Notes: generated by a model from the sequence alone, not told the origin. DNA of 62,330 bases from Treponema sp. (GCA_017962415.1 JAGCVK010000077.1:1-62330), one strand, 5' to 3'; positions 18,083-27,471 are shown, numbered from the stretch's first letter. Numbers and translations: made by a program.

Positions 18083-19229
18083 AATAGCCAAAATTTATAT
18101 CATTCGGGGTAATTATTTTATTCGCAGAGTTTTGCATAGCAGAATCCAGGCACAAATTAAGCTCGCGAATATTTCCCGGCCAATTATAACTTTTTAGGAA
18201 TTCAAGCGCTTCTTCAGTAATATTAAAATCAGTTCCGCGAAAATAATTTTTGACCAAATCGTCAATATCTTCTTTATGTTCGCGAAGCGGCGGAATAACA
18301 ATAATATTGTTGCAAATGCGGAAATACAATTCCATAAGAAACGAGCCTTCGCGAATCATCTGCCGAATATTTGCATTTGTAGCAAAAATAAAGCGAACAT
18401 TTACGCTGCGCTCTTTTTCGTCACCAAGTTTTTTGATTTTTTCGTGATCTAAAACCGGCAAAAGCAAAGCCTGCACCGCAAGAGAAGCATGCCCAAGTTC
18501 ATCGAGAAAAAGCGTATTTCCGTCTGCTGATTCCAAAAGGCCAATTCCGTCATTTTCCGCGCCCGTAAAAGAGCCTTTTGCATAACCAAAAAACGTGCTT
18601 TCCGCAAGCGAATCAACTATTGTTGTAAAACTTTTTTTAATCATACTTTTGTGGCGATTTACAGACATTCTGTGAATTTCGCCCGCAGCAGAAGATTTTC
18701 CCGTTCCAGTTTCGCCAAGAAGAAGCACCGGCTCGCACGAATTTGCTGCGCGAACAATTTGCTTTCTTACAAAACGGATTTTTTCAGATGAGCCGCAAAA
18801 TAAGCCGGAAAACGAATCGGGAACAAATTCTGGCTTTTCGCAAAGCTGATTTTTTTCGTGATTTTTATTTTGAATGGAAACAAACACGCGATTTAAAGTT
18901 CGGCGCAAAATTTCAATAGAAACCGGAAAAGGAATAATCAAATCAAATTTACTTTCAGCATATAAACTAATTGAAGTAGGAAGATTTTGCGGCAAAATGC
19001 AGATTTTTTTGTTAGTAAAAAAATCTAAGAAAGAATAAAATGATGAATCTTTTCGGCTGAACAAAGTTGCATCAAAAATCAGAAAAGCCGAAATTGAAGA
19101 AGAAATTTTTGAAAAATCCTGCTCGACCTTGAGATAAACTTCAGGGCCGCAGGCTTTTTTGAAAAAATCAATAACATCACAACGTTTTGTAACTAATAAA
19201 ACACTAATAAAACTTTTTATATTAAACAA
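18066..19229 (-). CDS. Truncated sigma-54-activator-like AAA+ protein without DNA-binding domain
   Basis: This 387-residue protein has a receiver-like N-terminal region of about 130 residues and a sigma-54 interaction AAA+ domain: Walker A GETGTGKS, a GAFTGA-equivalent loop reading GSFTGA, Walker B-like LFLDELGH, and the PLREHKEDI and NWPGNIREL motifs. It ends about 25 residues later and lacks the Fis-type helix-turn-helix usual in NtrC-class activators. The N-terminal part keeps a possible phospho-Asp (LIFDATL) but not the usual acidic pair. The start is a TTG with AGGA 5 nt upstream. It may act without DNA binding or on another target. It is last in the S41-rsmE-wecG-like gene run. Confidence 0.78.
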   Translation of the reverse strand: MFNIKSFISVLLVTKRCDVIDFFKKACGPEVYLKVEQDFSKISSSISAFLIFDATLFSRKDSSFYSFLDFFTNKKICILPQNLPTSISLYAESKFDLIIPFPVSIEILRRTLNRVFVSIQNKNHEKNQLCEKPEFVPDSFSGLFCGSSEKIRFVRKQIVRAANSCEPVLLLGETGTGKSSAAGEIHRMSVNRHKSMIKKSFTTIVDSLAESTFFGYAKGSFTGAENDGIGLLESADGNTLFLDELGHASLAVQALLLPVLDHEKIKKLGDEKERSVNVRFIFATNANIRQMIREGSFLMELYFRICNNIIVIPPLREHKEDIDDLVKNYFRGTDFNITEEALEFLKSYNWPGNIRELNLCLDSAMQNSANKIITPNDINFGYFSFPQ

Positions 19230-19250
19230 CTTTTTCCTGAGCGAGCACTT

Positions 19251-19988
19251 TTAATTCTCAAACAATCTGTACCACATCAAAACAATTATGTACCAAAGAT
19301 ATGGCAACAATAAAAAGATTTTGAATGGGTTGTGAAGCACTTCCACAAAAATTTCGTGACCTTTATTAAAAGTTGACTCTTTTACGCGTTTTACACGCTC
19401 GGAAAAAATTCCAAAGGCATCTTTGTAATAAAGGAAAATGCTGGAAGAAAAGCGGTTGCGGCGTTTATAAGCCCAACAGTTTTTTTCTTTGATTCCGTCG
19501 CTCATCAAAACCAAAGACGGCTGAGCTTTAAAAATCGCAGCAACAATATCATCTTCAACTGATTTTGGATAATATCCGCCGTAACGTCCAATCACACGAA
19601 GATTTCTGAAAGTGTCTTTAATATTTTTTTCAGCTTTGTTCAAAGTTTTTTTGCTTGAACCAAGCATATAAAGCGTTTTGTAATGCGAATCAAGAATAGA
19701 AAGAATCTGAATAACAGCTTCAAAAGGATTATAGCGAACAGGAATTTCTTTTTTTAAGAATTTTGCGCCTTTAAGAATGCTTTTTGAAATTGGAATTACC
19801 AAATCTGCATTTTTGATACATTCAGCATAATAGCCTTTATGGCGAGCCTTTAAAAGATTCCAAATCGAAAGAAAAACAATCTGCTTTGTTCCAGGTTTGG
19901 CAAGAAGTTCAAGAATTTCGTTCTCAAGATTTTCGGGTTGAATAACATCTACAGGAACCCCAATCAAAGAAATACGCTTAATCGACAT
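19251..19988 (-). CDS. WecG/TagA/CpsF family glycosyltransferase
   Basis: This 245-residue protein matches the WecG/TagA/CpsF family, which transfers N-acetylmannosamine-type sugars to lipid-linked acceptors in envelope glycan synthesis. Family features are the N-terminal GVPVDV segment, a central ADLVIPIS stretch, LYMLGSSKKTLNKAEKNI and RVIGRYGGYY, then the PSLVLMSDGIKEK segment. A hydrophobic C-terminal helix (PFKIFLLLPYLWYIIVLMW) would tether it to the membrane. AGGTGG lies 9 nt before the ATG. It is 21 nt upstream of the sigma-54-like gene. The donor sugar is unknown. Confidence 0.82.
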   Translation of the reverse strand: MSIKRISLIGVPVDVIQPENLENEILELLAKPGTKQIVFLSIWNLLKARHKGYYAECIKNADLVIPISKSILKGAKFLKKEIPVRYNPFEAVIQILSILDSHYKTLYMLGSSKKTLNKAEKNIKDTFRNLRVIGRYGGYYPKSVEDDIVAAIFKAQPSLVLMSDGIKEKNCWAYKRRNRFSSSIFLYYKDAFGIFSERVKRVKESTFNKGHEIFVEVLHNPFKIFLLLPYLWYIIVLMWYRLFEN

Positions 19989-20026
19989 ATTAAAAAACCA
20001 CCTTTTTACACTTCAAATATTTTTTT

Positions 20027-20866
20027 TCAGATGCTCTGATTAATTTCTAATTGTACAGCGGCAATTCCATAAAGCGCCGCTGTCTCACACCTTAATATAT
20101 TTACGGCAAAATGAATCGGTTTGAACAGTCCTTTTGATTCCAGAGTTCTCACTTCATCAGGGCTAATACCACCTTCGCTGCCCACAGCAATTCCGGCTCG
20201 CCTTATTTTTTCGCAGCCGCCCGCGTTTTCGATTACCTTCCGCAAGTTTCCGCTGCAGTCGCCGCGCTCCGACAAAACAAACGCCACACAAGAACCTTCG
20301 CCGTCCGCAGAATTTTCCGCGCCGCCGTTTGGCAAATTGCCGCGCCAAAGTTCCAGCGCTTTTTCCAAACTCATTGGCTCCAAAACTTTTGTGTTTACAG
20401 GAGAGCCGCTTTGCTGGCGAGCCTCTTTTACAATGCGCTCAAGCCGCTCGCGCTTTGCTCCCAAAAGAGAAGCAACGCTGCTTTTTTCTGTATACTCCCC
20501 AATAATCGGAACAATTACACAAACGCCGCATTCCGTTGCCTGCCGAACAATAAGTTCAAACTTTTGCGGCTTTGGAATAAACTGAAAAAGCCAGTATTCG
20601 CATTCGGGCAAACCGTCAAATTCAGAAGCCTGAACACCGTGCGTAATAGATTTTCCCGTATCGGCGCACAATTGCAGCGTAACAATTTTTGCTTTATCGT
20701 CAACAGCTGCAACCGTTGCATTGTTCAGCGTACCGTCTCGGAGCCGAACATTTATCATATCTCCCGGTTTAGCGCGCAAAACTTGCCGCAAATACCGAAA
20801 GTTTTTTCCTTCAATTTTTATGAGACCGTTTTTTACAATCTCATTTTCTAAAATAAACTGACGCAT
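20027..20866 (-). CDS. rsmE: 16S rRNA (uracil(1498)-N(3))-methyltransferase
   Basis: RsmE methylates N3 of U1498 in 16S rRNA using SAM. The 279-residue protein has the N-terminal PUA-like segment (LRQVLRAKPGDMINVRLRDG, in parts) and the C-terminal SPOUT domain with the trefoil-knot motifs AVGSEGGISPDEV and LRCETAALYGIAA. It starts 3 nt after the stop of the S41 protease gene, with no ribosome site of its own, so it is likely translated by re-initiation. A 30-residue insertion rich in polar residues (about 168-195) is unusual but does not disrupt the knot. Confidence 0.93.
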   Translation of the reverse strand: MRQFILENEIVKNGLIKIEGKNFRYLRQVLRAKPGDMINVRLRDGTLNNATVAAVDDKAKIVTLQLCADTGKSITHGVQASEFDGLPECEYWLFQFIPKPQKFELIVRQATECGVCVIVPIIGEYTEKSSVASLLGAKRERLERIVKEARQQSGSPVNTKVLEPMSLEKALELWRGNLPNGGAENSADGEGSCVAFVLSERGDCSGNLRKVIENAGGCEKIRRAGIAVGSEGGISPDEVRTLESKGLFKPIHFAVNILRCETAALYGIAAVQLEINQSI

Positions 20867-20869
20867 AGC

Positions 20870-22354
20870 TTAATTTCTAATGCTTGCAGTAATACCGCTT
20901 GTGTCCAAAGCCCTTTTAGCTTCTTCCTCTTCTTGAATTTGGCGCAAAGTTTTTGTACTTTTTACCATTTTAGAAAAATCTTTGCTTTGAACAATTTTGA
21001 TTGCTTCGTTTAACTGCAAGTCAAAATCCAAATCATAAAGAACAGAAGGCTGATTTTTTTGAACCTGAATGCGAATAAATCTTCTGAGCAAACGCTCTTC
21101 AAAAGGATATGTTTTTGCAATTTCAGAAGCTGCGCTCGCAATATCAGCTTCGGTCATATTCGTTTTTGATTCAGCGGCTTTGTTAATTACATCAGCTTTA
21201 ATCATTTCAACGTAAAGTTTTTCCTGTTCTTCAGAAAAAGTGTCGAGATTTTTTACTTCTCTGTCCGGCGGAATACCAATTTTATCGATATTCATATCGC
21301 TTGGAGTATAATAGCGCGCCATTGTGATTTTGATTCCGTCTGTATTACTAAGCGGAATTACCTGCTGAACAGAGCCTTTTCCGTAAGTTCGTTCGCCAAC
21401 AAGATATGCAAGATGATAATCTTTTAAAGCGCCAGAAACAATTTCAGAAGCACTTGCAGAGCCTTTGTTTATAAGAATTGCAACCGGAATATTCTTTTTT
21501 ACAGTTGTTTTGCTTGCATTTGCTGTAAACTGATTATTTTCAAAAAGCAAACGGCTCTTTGTTGAAACAATCGGGCCTTTATCAATAAATTTATCTGCAA
21601 CATCAATTGCGCCGGTAATTACTCCACCCGGATTATCGCGAAGGTCGATAATAAGCGCATTGTAGCCACTTTTTTCAAAACTGTTTAACGCGTCTTGAAG
21701 GCGAAGCGCTGTATCTGGAGTAAATTGAATCAAACGAGCATAGCCGATTTTTGTTCCTTCAATCATTCCGTATTTTACCGTTGGAACTTCGATAAGAGCG
21801 CGCACCAAAGTAACGTCAAACTTCATATTTGTGCCGCGAAGAATTGAAACGGTAACTGGAGTTCCAATGTCGCCGCGAAGATGCTGGAGAACCTCGTTCA
21901 TTGTCATAGAAGGCGTTGGCATTCCGTCGATTGCGGTAATCAAATCGCCAGCCTGAATGCCAGCTTTTGCGCCTGGAGTATCTTCAATTGGAGAAGCAAC
22001 TTCAACATAAGCAGGTTTTGACGGTGTAGATTCAGCAGCTTTTGAAATTGAAAGTCCAACGCCGCCAAAACTTCCGGAAGTTGTGTCGCTTAAATCGCGC
22101 ATATAATTTGAATCAAGATATAAAGTATAAGGATCGCCAATTGCATCAAGCATTCCTTTTAATGCGCCTTCATAAAGAATTTTCGGGTCAATTTCATCAA
22201 CATAATTTTGCTGTACAAAATCAAATACAGAATTCAGTTTCTTAACATACTGAAAACTTGAGACCTTTGTGTCGTTTTCTAAGGAAGATTCTGCAAAACA
22301 CTGCGAGGTGCACAGAATCATAAATCCTGCAATAATCTTACTGATTTTCTTCAT
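20870..22354 (-). CDS. S41 family C-terminal processing peptidase
   Basis: This is a CtpA/Prc-type serine protease that trims envelope proteins. The 494-residue protein begins with an export signal (MKKISKIIAGFMILCTS, in parts, with a Cys and CFAES nearby). It then has an N-terminal helical region, a PDZ domain (about 85-180, with GSFGGVGLS) and the S41 catalytic domain with the Ser in NKGSASASEIVSG and the Lys in YGKGSVQQ. The C-terminal 110 residues are helical. I chose the ATG at 22354: it gives a proper signal peptide, and TACAAT ends 6 nt upstream, which indicates a leaderless start. It could be a lipoprotein, because SQC/CTSQC offers a possible relaxed lipobox. Confidence 0.9.
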   Translation of the reverse strand: MKKISKIIAGFMILCTSQCFAESSLENDTKVSSFQYVKKLNSVFDFVQQNYVDEIDPKILYEGALKGMLDAIGDPYTLYLDSNYMRDLSDTTSGSFGGVGLSISKAAESTPSKPAYVEVASPIEDTPGAKAGIQAGDLITAIDGMPTPSMTMNEVLQHLRGDIGTPVTVSILRGTNMKFDVTLVRALIEVPTVKYGMIEGTKIGYARLIQFTPDTALRLQDALNSFEKSGYNALIIDLRDNPGGVITGAIDVADKFIDKGPIVSTKSRLLFENNQFTANASKTTVKKNIPVAILINKGSASASEIVSGALKDYHLAYLVGERTYGKGSVQQVIPLSNTDGIKITMARYYTPSDMNIDKIGIPPDREVKNLDTFSEEQEKLYVEMIKADVINKAAESKTNMTEADIASAASEIAKTYPFEERLLRRFIRIQVQKNQPSVLYDLDFDLQLNEAIKIVQSKDFSKMVKSTKTLRQIQEEEEAKRALDTSGITASIRN

Positions 22355-22360
22355 AACCAC

Positions 22361-22366
22361 ATTGTA
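22361..22366 (-). promoter_or_regulatory. -10 box of the S41 protease operon (leaderless)
   Basis: TACAAT on the minus strand ends 6 nt before the ATG at 22354, and no Shine-Dalgarno is present. No good -35 was found. Confidence 0.5.
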
Positions 22367-22456
22367 CGTCAGTAAAATCAAAAAATCTACCAAAATTCTG
22401 AAATTCTAAAAAAATCCTTTCTTATTTAAACTATATTTCACTTTTGAATGTATTCG

Positions 22457-22465
22457 TGCTATAAT
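22457..22465 (+). promoter_or_regulatory. Extended -10 promoter of the MinD-like gene (leaderless)
   Basis: TGCTATAAT ends 7 nt before the ATG at 22473 and there is no Shine-Dalgarno. It is the same 9-mer as found before recQ and hsdM. Confidence 0.65.
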
Positions 22466-22472
22466 TATTCTT

Positions 22473-23621
22473 ATGTCACAGATAATTCCTATTGCAAGCG
22501 GAAAAGGCGGTGTTGGAAAAAGCCTTCTTGCCGCAAACTTAGCAATTGCACTTGGACAGCAAGGCAAAAAAGTTGTTCTTGCTGATTTGGATTTGGGTGC
22601 ATCAAACCTTCATCTCGTAATTGGCCAAAGACCTGGAAAAGCAAGTCTTGGCTCATGGTTTACTGAAAAAAATGATTTTAGGGAAATTGTTCAGCCAACT
22701 GATTATTTGAACGTTAGTTTTATTGCCGGTGACAGCCAGATTCCAGATCTTACTTCTCTAAAACATTTGCAAAAGGTAAAGCTCATTAAGAATCTTAAAA
22801 ATATTGATACTGATTATGTGATTCTTGATTTGGGTGCCGGAACGCATCAGTTTATTCTCGATATGTTTCTTTTATCTCCGCAAGGAATTATAGTTTCAGC
22901 ACCAGCTGTTACAGCAACGCTCAACGGTTATTTATTTTTGAAGAATGCCGTTTTCCGCTTGCTTTATACAACGTTCAAAAAAGGAACTCCAGGCCGCGCA
23001 TATCTCGATGAACTTAGAAAAAACTCTGAAACTATGCGCAAACTTTATATTCCGCAGTTGCTTCAAGCGCTTTCGCAAAAAGATCCGGAAACAACTCAAC
23101 TTTTTATAAAACGAATGCAGCAGTTCCGTCCGCGCCTTGTTATGAATCTTATTGAAGATCCAAAAGAAGCCGAACGCGCACAAAGAATCAAATCCTCTTG
23201 CAATTCATATCTTGGGCTTGAAATTGAATATCTTGGACTGATGTATCGCGATATGCTTCAAGACAAAGCTCTTTCTTCGCAGCTTCCGGTAGTTGTTTAT
23301 AAACCTCAGTCGCTTTTGGGACAGGCAATTTATCGCATTGCAGATAAAATTATCACAACGCCGGCTCACGAATTTGACGCAGAATTTAATCCTGATAGTT
23401 TTAACGGCGACAATTTCCAAGATGTTGAAGATGATGCAAATGAAGATTTCAACTTCCGACTTTCTGGAATTGATGACCTTGTTTCTGGCGGCTCACTTTC
23501 AATCAGCGAACTTGCAGAAATGATAAAAACTCAGCAATACGAAATTACTCAACTTAAAAAGGAGAATAATCTGCTAAAGTCAAAACTTATAAAAGCTGCT
23601 CAGCAAGGCTTTAAACTTTAA
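22473..23621 (+). CDS. MinD/ParA-type P-loop ATPase
   Basis: This 382-residue protein is a MinD/FleN-like ATPase. It begins with IIPIASGKGGVGKSLLAANL, the deviant Walker A with signature lysine, followed by VVLADLDLGASNLHLVIG and a central DYVILDLGAG. Such proteins act as dimeric membrane or nucleoid switches in positioning. The last 75 residues are unusual: an acidic stretch, then a helix-turn-helix-like SISELAEMIK and a short coiled coil (QYEITQLKKENNLLKSKL). That resembles a MerR-like tail rather than the MinD amphipathic membrane helix. It is followed at 23 nt by lgt. The cargo is unknown; MinD, FlhG and orphan ParA types are all possible. Confidence 0.82.
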   Translation: MSQIIPIASGKGGVGKSLLAANLAIALGQQGKKVVLADLDLGASNLHLVIGQRPGKASLGSWFTEKNDFREIVQPTDYLNVSFIAGDSQIPDLTSLKHLQKVKLIKNLKNIDTDYVILDLGAGTHQFILDMFLLSPQGIIVSAPAVTATLNGYLFLKNAVFRLLYTTFKKGTPGRAYLDELRKNSETMRKLYIPQLLQALSQKDPETTQLFIKRMQQFRPRLVMNLIEDPKEAERAQRIKSSCNSYLGLEIEYLGLMYRDMLQDKALSSQLPVVVYKPQSLLGQAIYRIADKIITTPAHEFDAEFNPDSFNGDNFQDVEDDANEDFNFRLSGIDDLVSGGSLSISELAEMIKTQQYEITQLKKENNLLKSKLIKAAQQGFKL

Positions 23622-23644
23622 TCAGATTTTTCAAGGAAATAAAA

Positions 23645-24616
23645 ATGTTCTTATATCTTGAATATCCAACTTGGATTCATCCTCAGATTTTTCCTGGAAT
23701 AAAATTTCTTTCGTTATTCAGATGGTATGGTCTTATGTACGTTTTTGCATTTTTGACCGCATATTCACTTTTAAAAAAAGTTTGGAAAGAAGGAGCGCTT
23801 GATGCTCCGTCGCGCAAAACGCCCGAAGATGATTTATTCAGCTTTATTTTTATCGGAATTATTTTTCTTTTGATTGGCGCGCGCATTTTTTCTACATTGA
23901 TTTATGATACCAGCGGACTTTACAGAACTAAACCTTGGCTGATTTTTTGGCCTTTCAATGCAGCCGGAAAATTTACAGGCTTTGAAGGTATGTCTTACCA
24001 CGGCGGATTTATTGGCGGCCTTTTAGGAATGATTATCTGGTGCAAAAGAAAAAAGGTATCAATTAGAAAATGGGTAGACGCAATGTCTTGCGGAGTTCCG
24101 CTTGGCTTTACTTTTGGCCGTTTAGGAAACTTTTTTAACGGCGAACTTTACGGAAGAATTACAACAATGCCTTGGGGAATTCGCTTTCCGCGCGCAGAAG
24201 CATTTTCTGCGACACTTACTTGGGTACAAGAATTTGCTGCAAAAATTGGACTTCAGTTGCCAGCAAGCGGACTTGTAAATCTTCCTCGCCACCCAAGCCA
24301 GCTTTATGAAGCCTTTTTTGAAGGAATTGTACTTTGGCTCATAATTTGGTTTGTTCGCAAGCACAAAAAATTCGACGGAATGTTAACCGCAATTTATGCC
24401 GGCGGCTACGGATTTTTCCGTTTTTGCATTGAATACTTTCGCGAACCAGATGCTGATTTGGGTTACCGAATTGCAAAAGACGCTTCTGCTCCGATTTACA
24501 CAAATACATCATTGTTAAATTTTTCAACTGGTCAGATTCTTTGCTTTTTTATGATGCTTTTTGCAATCATTTATGCAATTGTCTGCTGGCGGCTTTCAAA
24601 ACAGAAGGCAAAATAA
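23645..24616 (+). CDS. lgt: Prolipoprotein diacylglyceryl transferase
   Basis: Lgt moves diacylglycerol from phosphatidylglycerol to the lipobox cysteine of prolipoproteins at the inner membrane. The 323-residue protein has about seven TM helices. It carries the MSYHGGFIGG motif and the family signature GRLGNFFNGELYGR, plus the RHPSQLYEA and FFRFCIEYFREPD segments. AAGGAA lies a few nt before the ATG. It lies between the MinD-like gene and nnrD/E, all in one direction with gaps of 18-23 nt. Spirochaetes rely heavily on lipoproteins, so this is a core gene. Confidence 0.96.
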   Translation: MFLYLEYPTWIHPQIFPGIKFLSLFRWYGLMYVFAFLTAYSLLKKVWKEGALDAPSRKTPEDDLFSFIFIGIIFLLIGARIFSTLIYDTSGLYRTKPWLIFWPFNAAGKFTGFEGMSYHGGFIGGLLGMIIWCKRKKVSIRKWVDAMSCGVPLGFTFGRLGNFFNGELYGRITTMPWGIRFPRAEAFSATLTWVQEFAAKIGLQLPASGLVNLPRHPSQLYEAFFEGIVLWLIIWFVRKHKKFDGMLTAIYAGGYGFFRFCIEYFREPDADLGYRIAKDASAPIYTNTSLLNFSTGQILCFFMMLFAIIYAIVCWRLSKQKAK

Positions 24617-24634
24617 AAATTTTGGAGCTAAAAA

Positions 24635-26143
24635 ATGTTTCCTGTTTATGAAAATCCTTGTGAGCTAGAAAAACTTGCAAAGGAAAAATATTGCATTCCG
24701 CCATTTTTGATGATGGAAAATGCAGCAAAATCAATGGCAGATTTTATTCTGCAAAAATGCACAGGAAACAAAACCGTTCTGCTTGTCTGCGGAAAAGGAA
24801 ACAACGGCGGCGACGGTTACGCGCTTGCCCGGCTTATCAAAAATTATTGCAACGTTTTTGTTTTGCTTCTTGAACAGCCAACCGCCCAAGAAGCAAAAAC
24901 TCAGTTTCAAATCTGCAACGCACTTGGCGTAAAAATTTTAAACGCAAACAGCGAATCTGAATTTTCACAATTTTTAAAATTAATTCCAAAAGCTGATTTT
25001 ATTGTTGATTGCATTTACGGCACCGGATTTAAAGGTGAACTTAAAATCGAAATCAAAAAGCTGATTGAAAAGCTGAACAGCTCAAAAGCCTGCAAAATTG
25101 CCTGCGATATTTCTTCTGGACTTTTATTTAACGCAGACTTTACGTTCACAATGGGCGAATATAAACTGGCTTTGTTTTCTGATAAAGCAAAAGCCGTTAG
25201 CGGCACAATTTTCCGAAAAGAAATTGGCATTAGTTTTGAAGATTTTGAAAAAGCTGGCGGCAAAAGCGAAGCAAATCTTATTGAATATGATGATATTGAA
25301 CTTCCTTTAAGAAAAAACAAGGCGGCTCACAAAGGAAAATATGGGCACACGGCAATTTTTTGCGGCGAAAAATCCGGCGCGGGAATTCTTGCTGCAAGCG
25401 CCGCAATGAATTTTGGAAGCGGACTTACAAGCCTTGTTCCTGTAAAAAATTCAAATCTTTCGCAGTTTAAAATTTCTCCAAGTTTAATGATTTCAAACGA
25501 AATTCCTGCAAAAACAACGTGTGTTGTACTTGGCTCGGGCTTTACTGAATTTCCGGAAGAAGCGGCGGCAGCACTTGTAGAATGGTTTAATTCTTGTAAA
25601 AACCCGGCCGTTGTTTTGGACGCAACAATTCTAACAAGCCCAAAGCTGCCGCCGCTACTTACCTCGCTTGATAACCGCAAAAATGCCAAAATTGTGCTCA
25701 CACCACATCTTCTTGAATTAAGCGTTTTGCTCAAAAATATTTTTGATTACTCAAAAAATCAACAATCCGCAGCCGCCGCTTCGCTTTTCCAGCAGGATTT
25801 TAGCGTTCAGTCTCTTGCGGAAAATCCAGCGCTCAAACTTGCCATTGGCAAGTTTATGAACCAAACTTTTCCAAACACCGCAGTTGTTATGAAAAGCGCG
25901 AACACGTTCATTGCGCAAGGTGGCGAATCTTATATCATCGCGGACGGTTCTCCGTCCCTCGCAAAAGGCGGCAGCGGCGACCTTCTTGCAGGACTCATTG
26001 GCGCTTTGCTCGCTCAAGGTTACTCTACAAAATCAGCTTGCATAACCGCTGCCGAATATCACGCGCACCAATCAAAACTTTTTGGCGAACAAGCCTTCAA
26101 CTTAACTCCGCAAAAATTTCTTGAACTATGCTTTAAATCTTAA
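24635..26143 (+). CDS. Bifunctional NAD(P)H-hydrate epimerase / ADP-dependent NAD(P)H-hydrate dehydratase
   Basis: This enzyme repairs damaged NAD(P)H hydrates: the N-terminal domain epimerises the R form to S, and the C-terminal domain dehydrates S-NAD(P)HX using ADP. The 502-residue length fits the fused form. The epimerase half shows GKGNNGGDGYALARLI and FIVDCIYGTGFKGEL. The dehydratase half shows HKGKYGHTAIFCG, LGSGF, and the signature AKGGSGDLLAGLIGALLAQG. GGAG lies 6 nt before the ATG. It is third in the MinD-like/lgt run. Confidence 0.95.
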   Translation: MFPVYENPCELEKLAKEKYCIPPFLMMENAAKSMADFILQKCTGNKTVLLVCGKGNNGGDGYALARLIKNYCNVFVLLLEQPTAQEAKTQFQICNALGVKILNANSESEFSQFLKLIPKADFIVDCIYGTGFKGELKIEIKKLIEKLNSSKACKIACDISSGLLFNADFTFTMGEYKLALFSDKAKAVSGTIFRKEIGISFEDFEKAGGKSEANLIEYDDIELPLRKNKAAHKGKYGHTAIFCGEKSGAGILAASAAMNFGSGLTSLVPVKNSNLSQFKISPSLMISNEIPAKTTCVVLGSGFTEFPEEAAAALVEWFNSCKNPAVVLDATILTSPKLPPLLTSLDNRKNAKIVLTPHLLELSVLLKNIFDYSKNQQSAAAASLFQQDFSVQSLAENPALKLAIGKFMNQTFPNTAVVMKSANTFIAQGGESYIIADGSPSLAKGGSGDLLAGLIGALLAQGYSTKSACITAAEYHAHQSKLFGEQAFNLTPQKFLELCFKS

Positions 26144-26231
26144 TAAATCATTATATTTCTAACTTTTTTCTGTTAAAAATCCCAAATCTGTTTTATAATA
26201 AAAGTATACGGAGTTTTTGGGAGTTTATTGT

Positions 26232-27458
26232 ATGTATTATGCAAGCATTGGAATCCTTGCGTTTCTAATACTTTTGATTAATAATTTCGACGTTCTAAAA
26301 AGAATCTCAAATATTGATAAAATTCCTGTCCTTAAAGCATACAAAACATTTTTGATAAGTGTATTGGCCTATTATGCAACTGATGTTTTGTGGGAAGTTT
26401 TACTTTACTTTCATATTCTTAAACTTCTTTTTTTGGAAACTTCTATTTACTTTTTTGTTATGGCTTTAACGGTTATGCTTTGGACAAAATACGTTATTGC
26501 ATATTTAAATAAAGAAAAAAGAATCGCATTTTTCTTGGTTTCTACCGGCCAGATTTTTTTATTTCTTCAAATTGCTGTAATAGCCACAAACTTTTTTATT
26601 CCAATTGCTTTTTGGTTTGATGAAGACGGAACTTATCACACTTCTATTGCACGCTTAATTATTCTTCTTTTTCAATTTTTGATTTTCTTAATTGTTTCTA
26701 TTCATATGTTTTTTGTAACTTCCAAAACCGACGGAAACATTCAGCGCCGCCATTATGCAATCGGTTTCTTCAGCATCATAATGATGATTTTTATCACACT
26801 TGGAGCAATTTACCCGTTAATGCCATTTTACGCCATTGGTTATATGCTTGGAACTTGTCTTTTGCACACTTTCGTTTTGGAAGATGAAAAAGAAGTTCGC
26901 CGCAACGAGCTTGAAAAACTTTTGCAGGTAGAACAGCTTCAAGAAGCAGAACTTGGCACAACAAGAAAACTCGCTTATTCTGATCCGCTAACTGGAATCA
27001 AAAATAAAATGGCTTATCTCGAAGATATTGCAAGCCTTGAACATCGCATTACTAACAAATGTATTTTTGAATTTGGTGTTATTGTTTTTGATATTAATGA
27101 TTTAAAACACATAAACGATACTAAAGGCCACGATGCCGGCGATCAATATATTAAATCTGCGTGCACGCTTATTTGTAATCAATTTAAGCACAGCCCGGTT
27201 TATCGCATTGGTGGCGACGAATTTGTTGCAATTCTAAACGGCGAAGATTACAAGAATCACGAACACATTTTAAAAGCCTTTAATTCTCGAATTGAAGAAA
27301 ACATTTCTCAAAATCAAATTGTGATTGCCTGCGGTTTTTCAGAATTTCTACCTAAATCTGATAAAAATTACTGTCAGATTTTTGAGCGTGCCGACAAAAA
27401 AATGTACAAGCGCAAGCAGGAACTTAAATCTTTAAAAGCAAAACAAACTTCCCGCTAA
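26232..27458 (+). CDS. Membrane-bound diguanylate cyclase
   Basis: This 408-residue protein has about seven predicted TM helices in residues 1-225, a short linker and a GGDEF domain (about 250-408). The active-site motif YRIGGDEF lies near residue 327. It should synthesise c-di-GMP in response to a signal sensed in or near the membrane. The RxxD inhibitory site is missing (FKHS in its place). I chose the ATG at 26232: GGGAG lies 8 nt upstream, and the alternative TTG at 26217 lacks one. A TATAAT lies at 26194-26199. The membrane domain does not clearly match a named MASE class from sight. Confidence 0.87.
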   Translation: MYYASIGILAFLILLINNFDVLKRISNIDKIPVLKAYKTFLISVLAYYATDVLWEVLLYFHILKLLFLETSIYFFVMALTVMLWTKYVIAYLNKEKRIAFFLVSTGQIFLFLQIAVIATNFFIPIAFWFDEDGTYHTSIARLIILLFQFLIFLIVSIHMFFVTSKTDGNIQRRHYAIGFFSIIMMIFITLGAIYPLMPFYAIGYMLGTCLLHTFVLEDEKEVRRNELEKLLQVEQLQEAELGTTRKLAYSDPLTGIKNKMAYLEDIASLEHRITNKCIFEFGVIVFDINDLKHINDTKGHDAGDQYIKSACTLICNQFKHSPVYRIGGDEFVAILNGEDYKNHEHILKAFNSRIEENISQNQIVIACGFSEFLPKSDKNYCQIFERADKKMYKRKQELKSLKAKQTSR

Positions 27459-27471
27459 ATCTAAATTCGCA

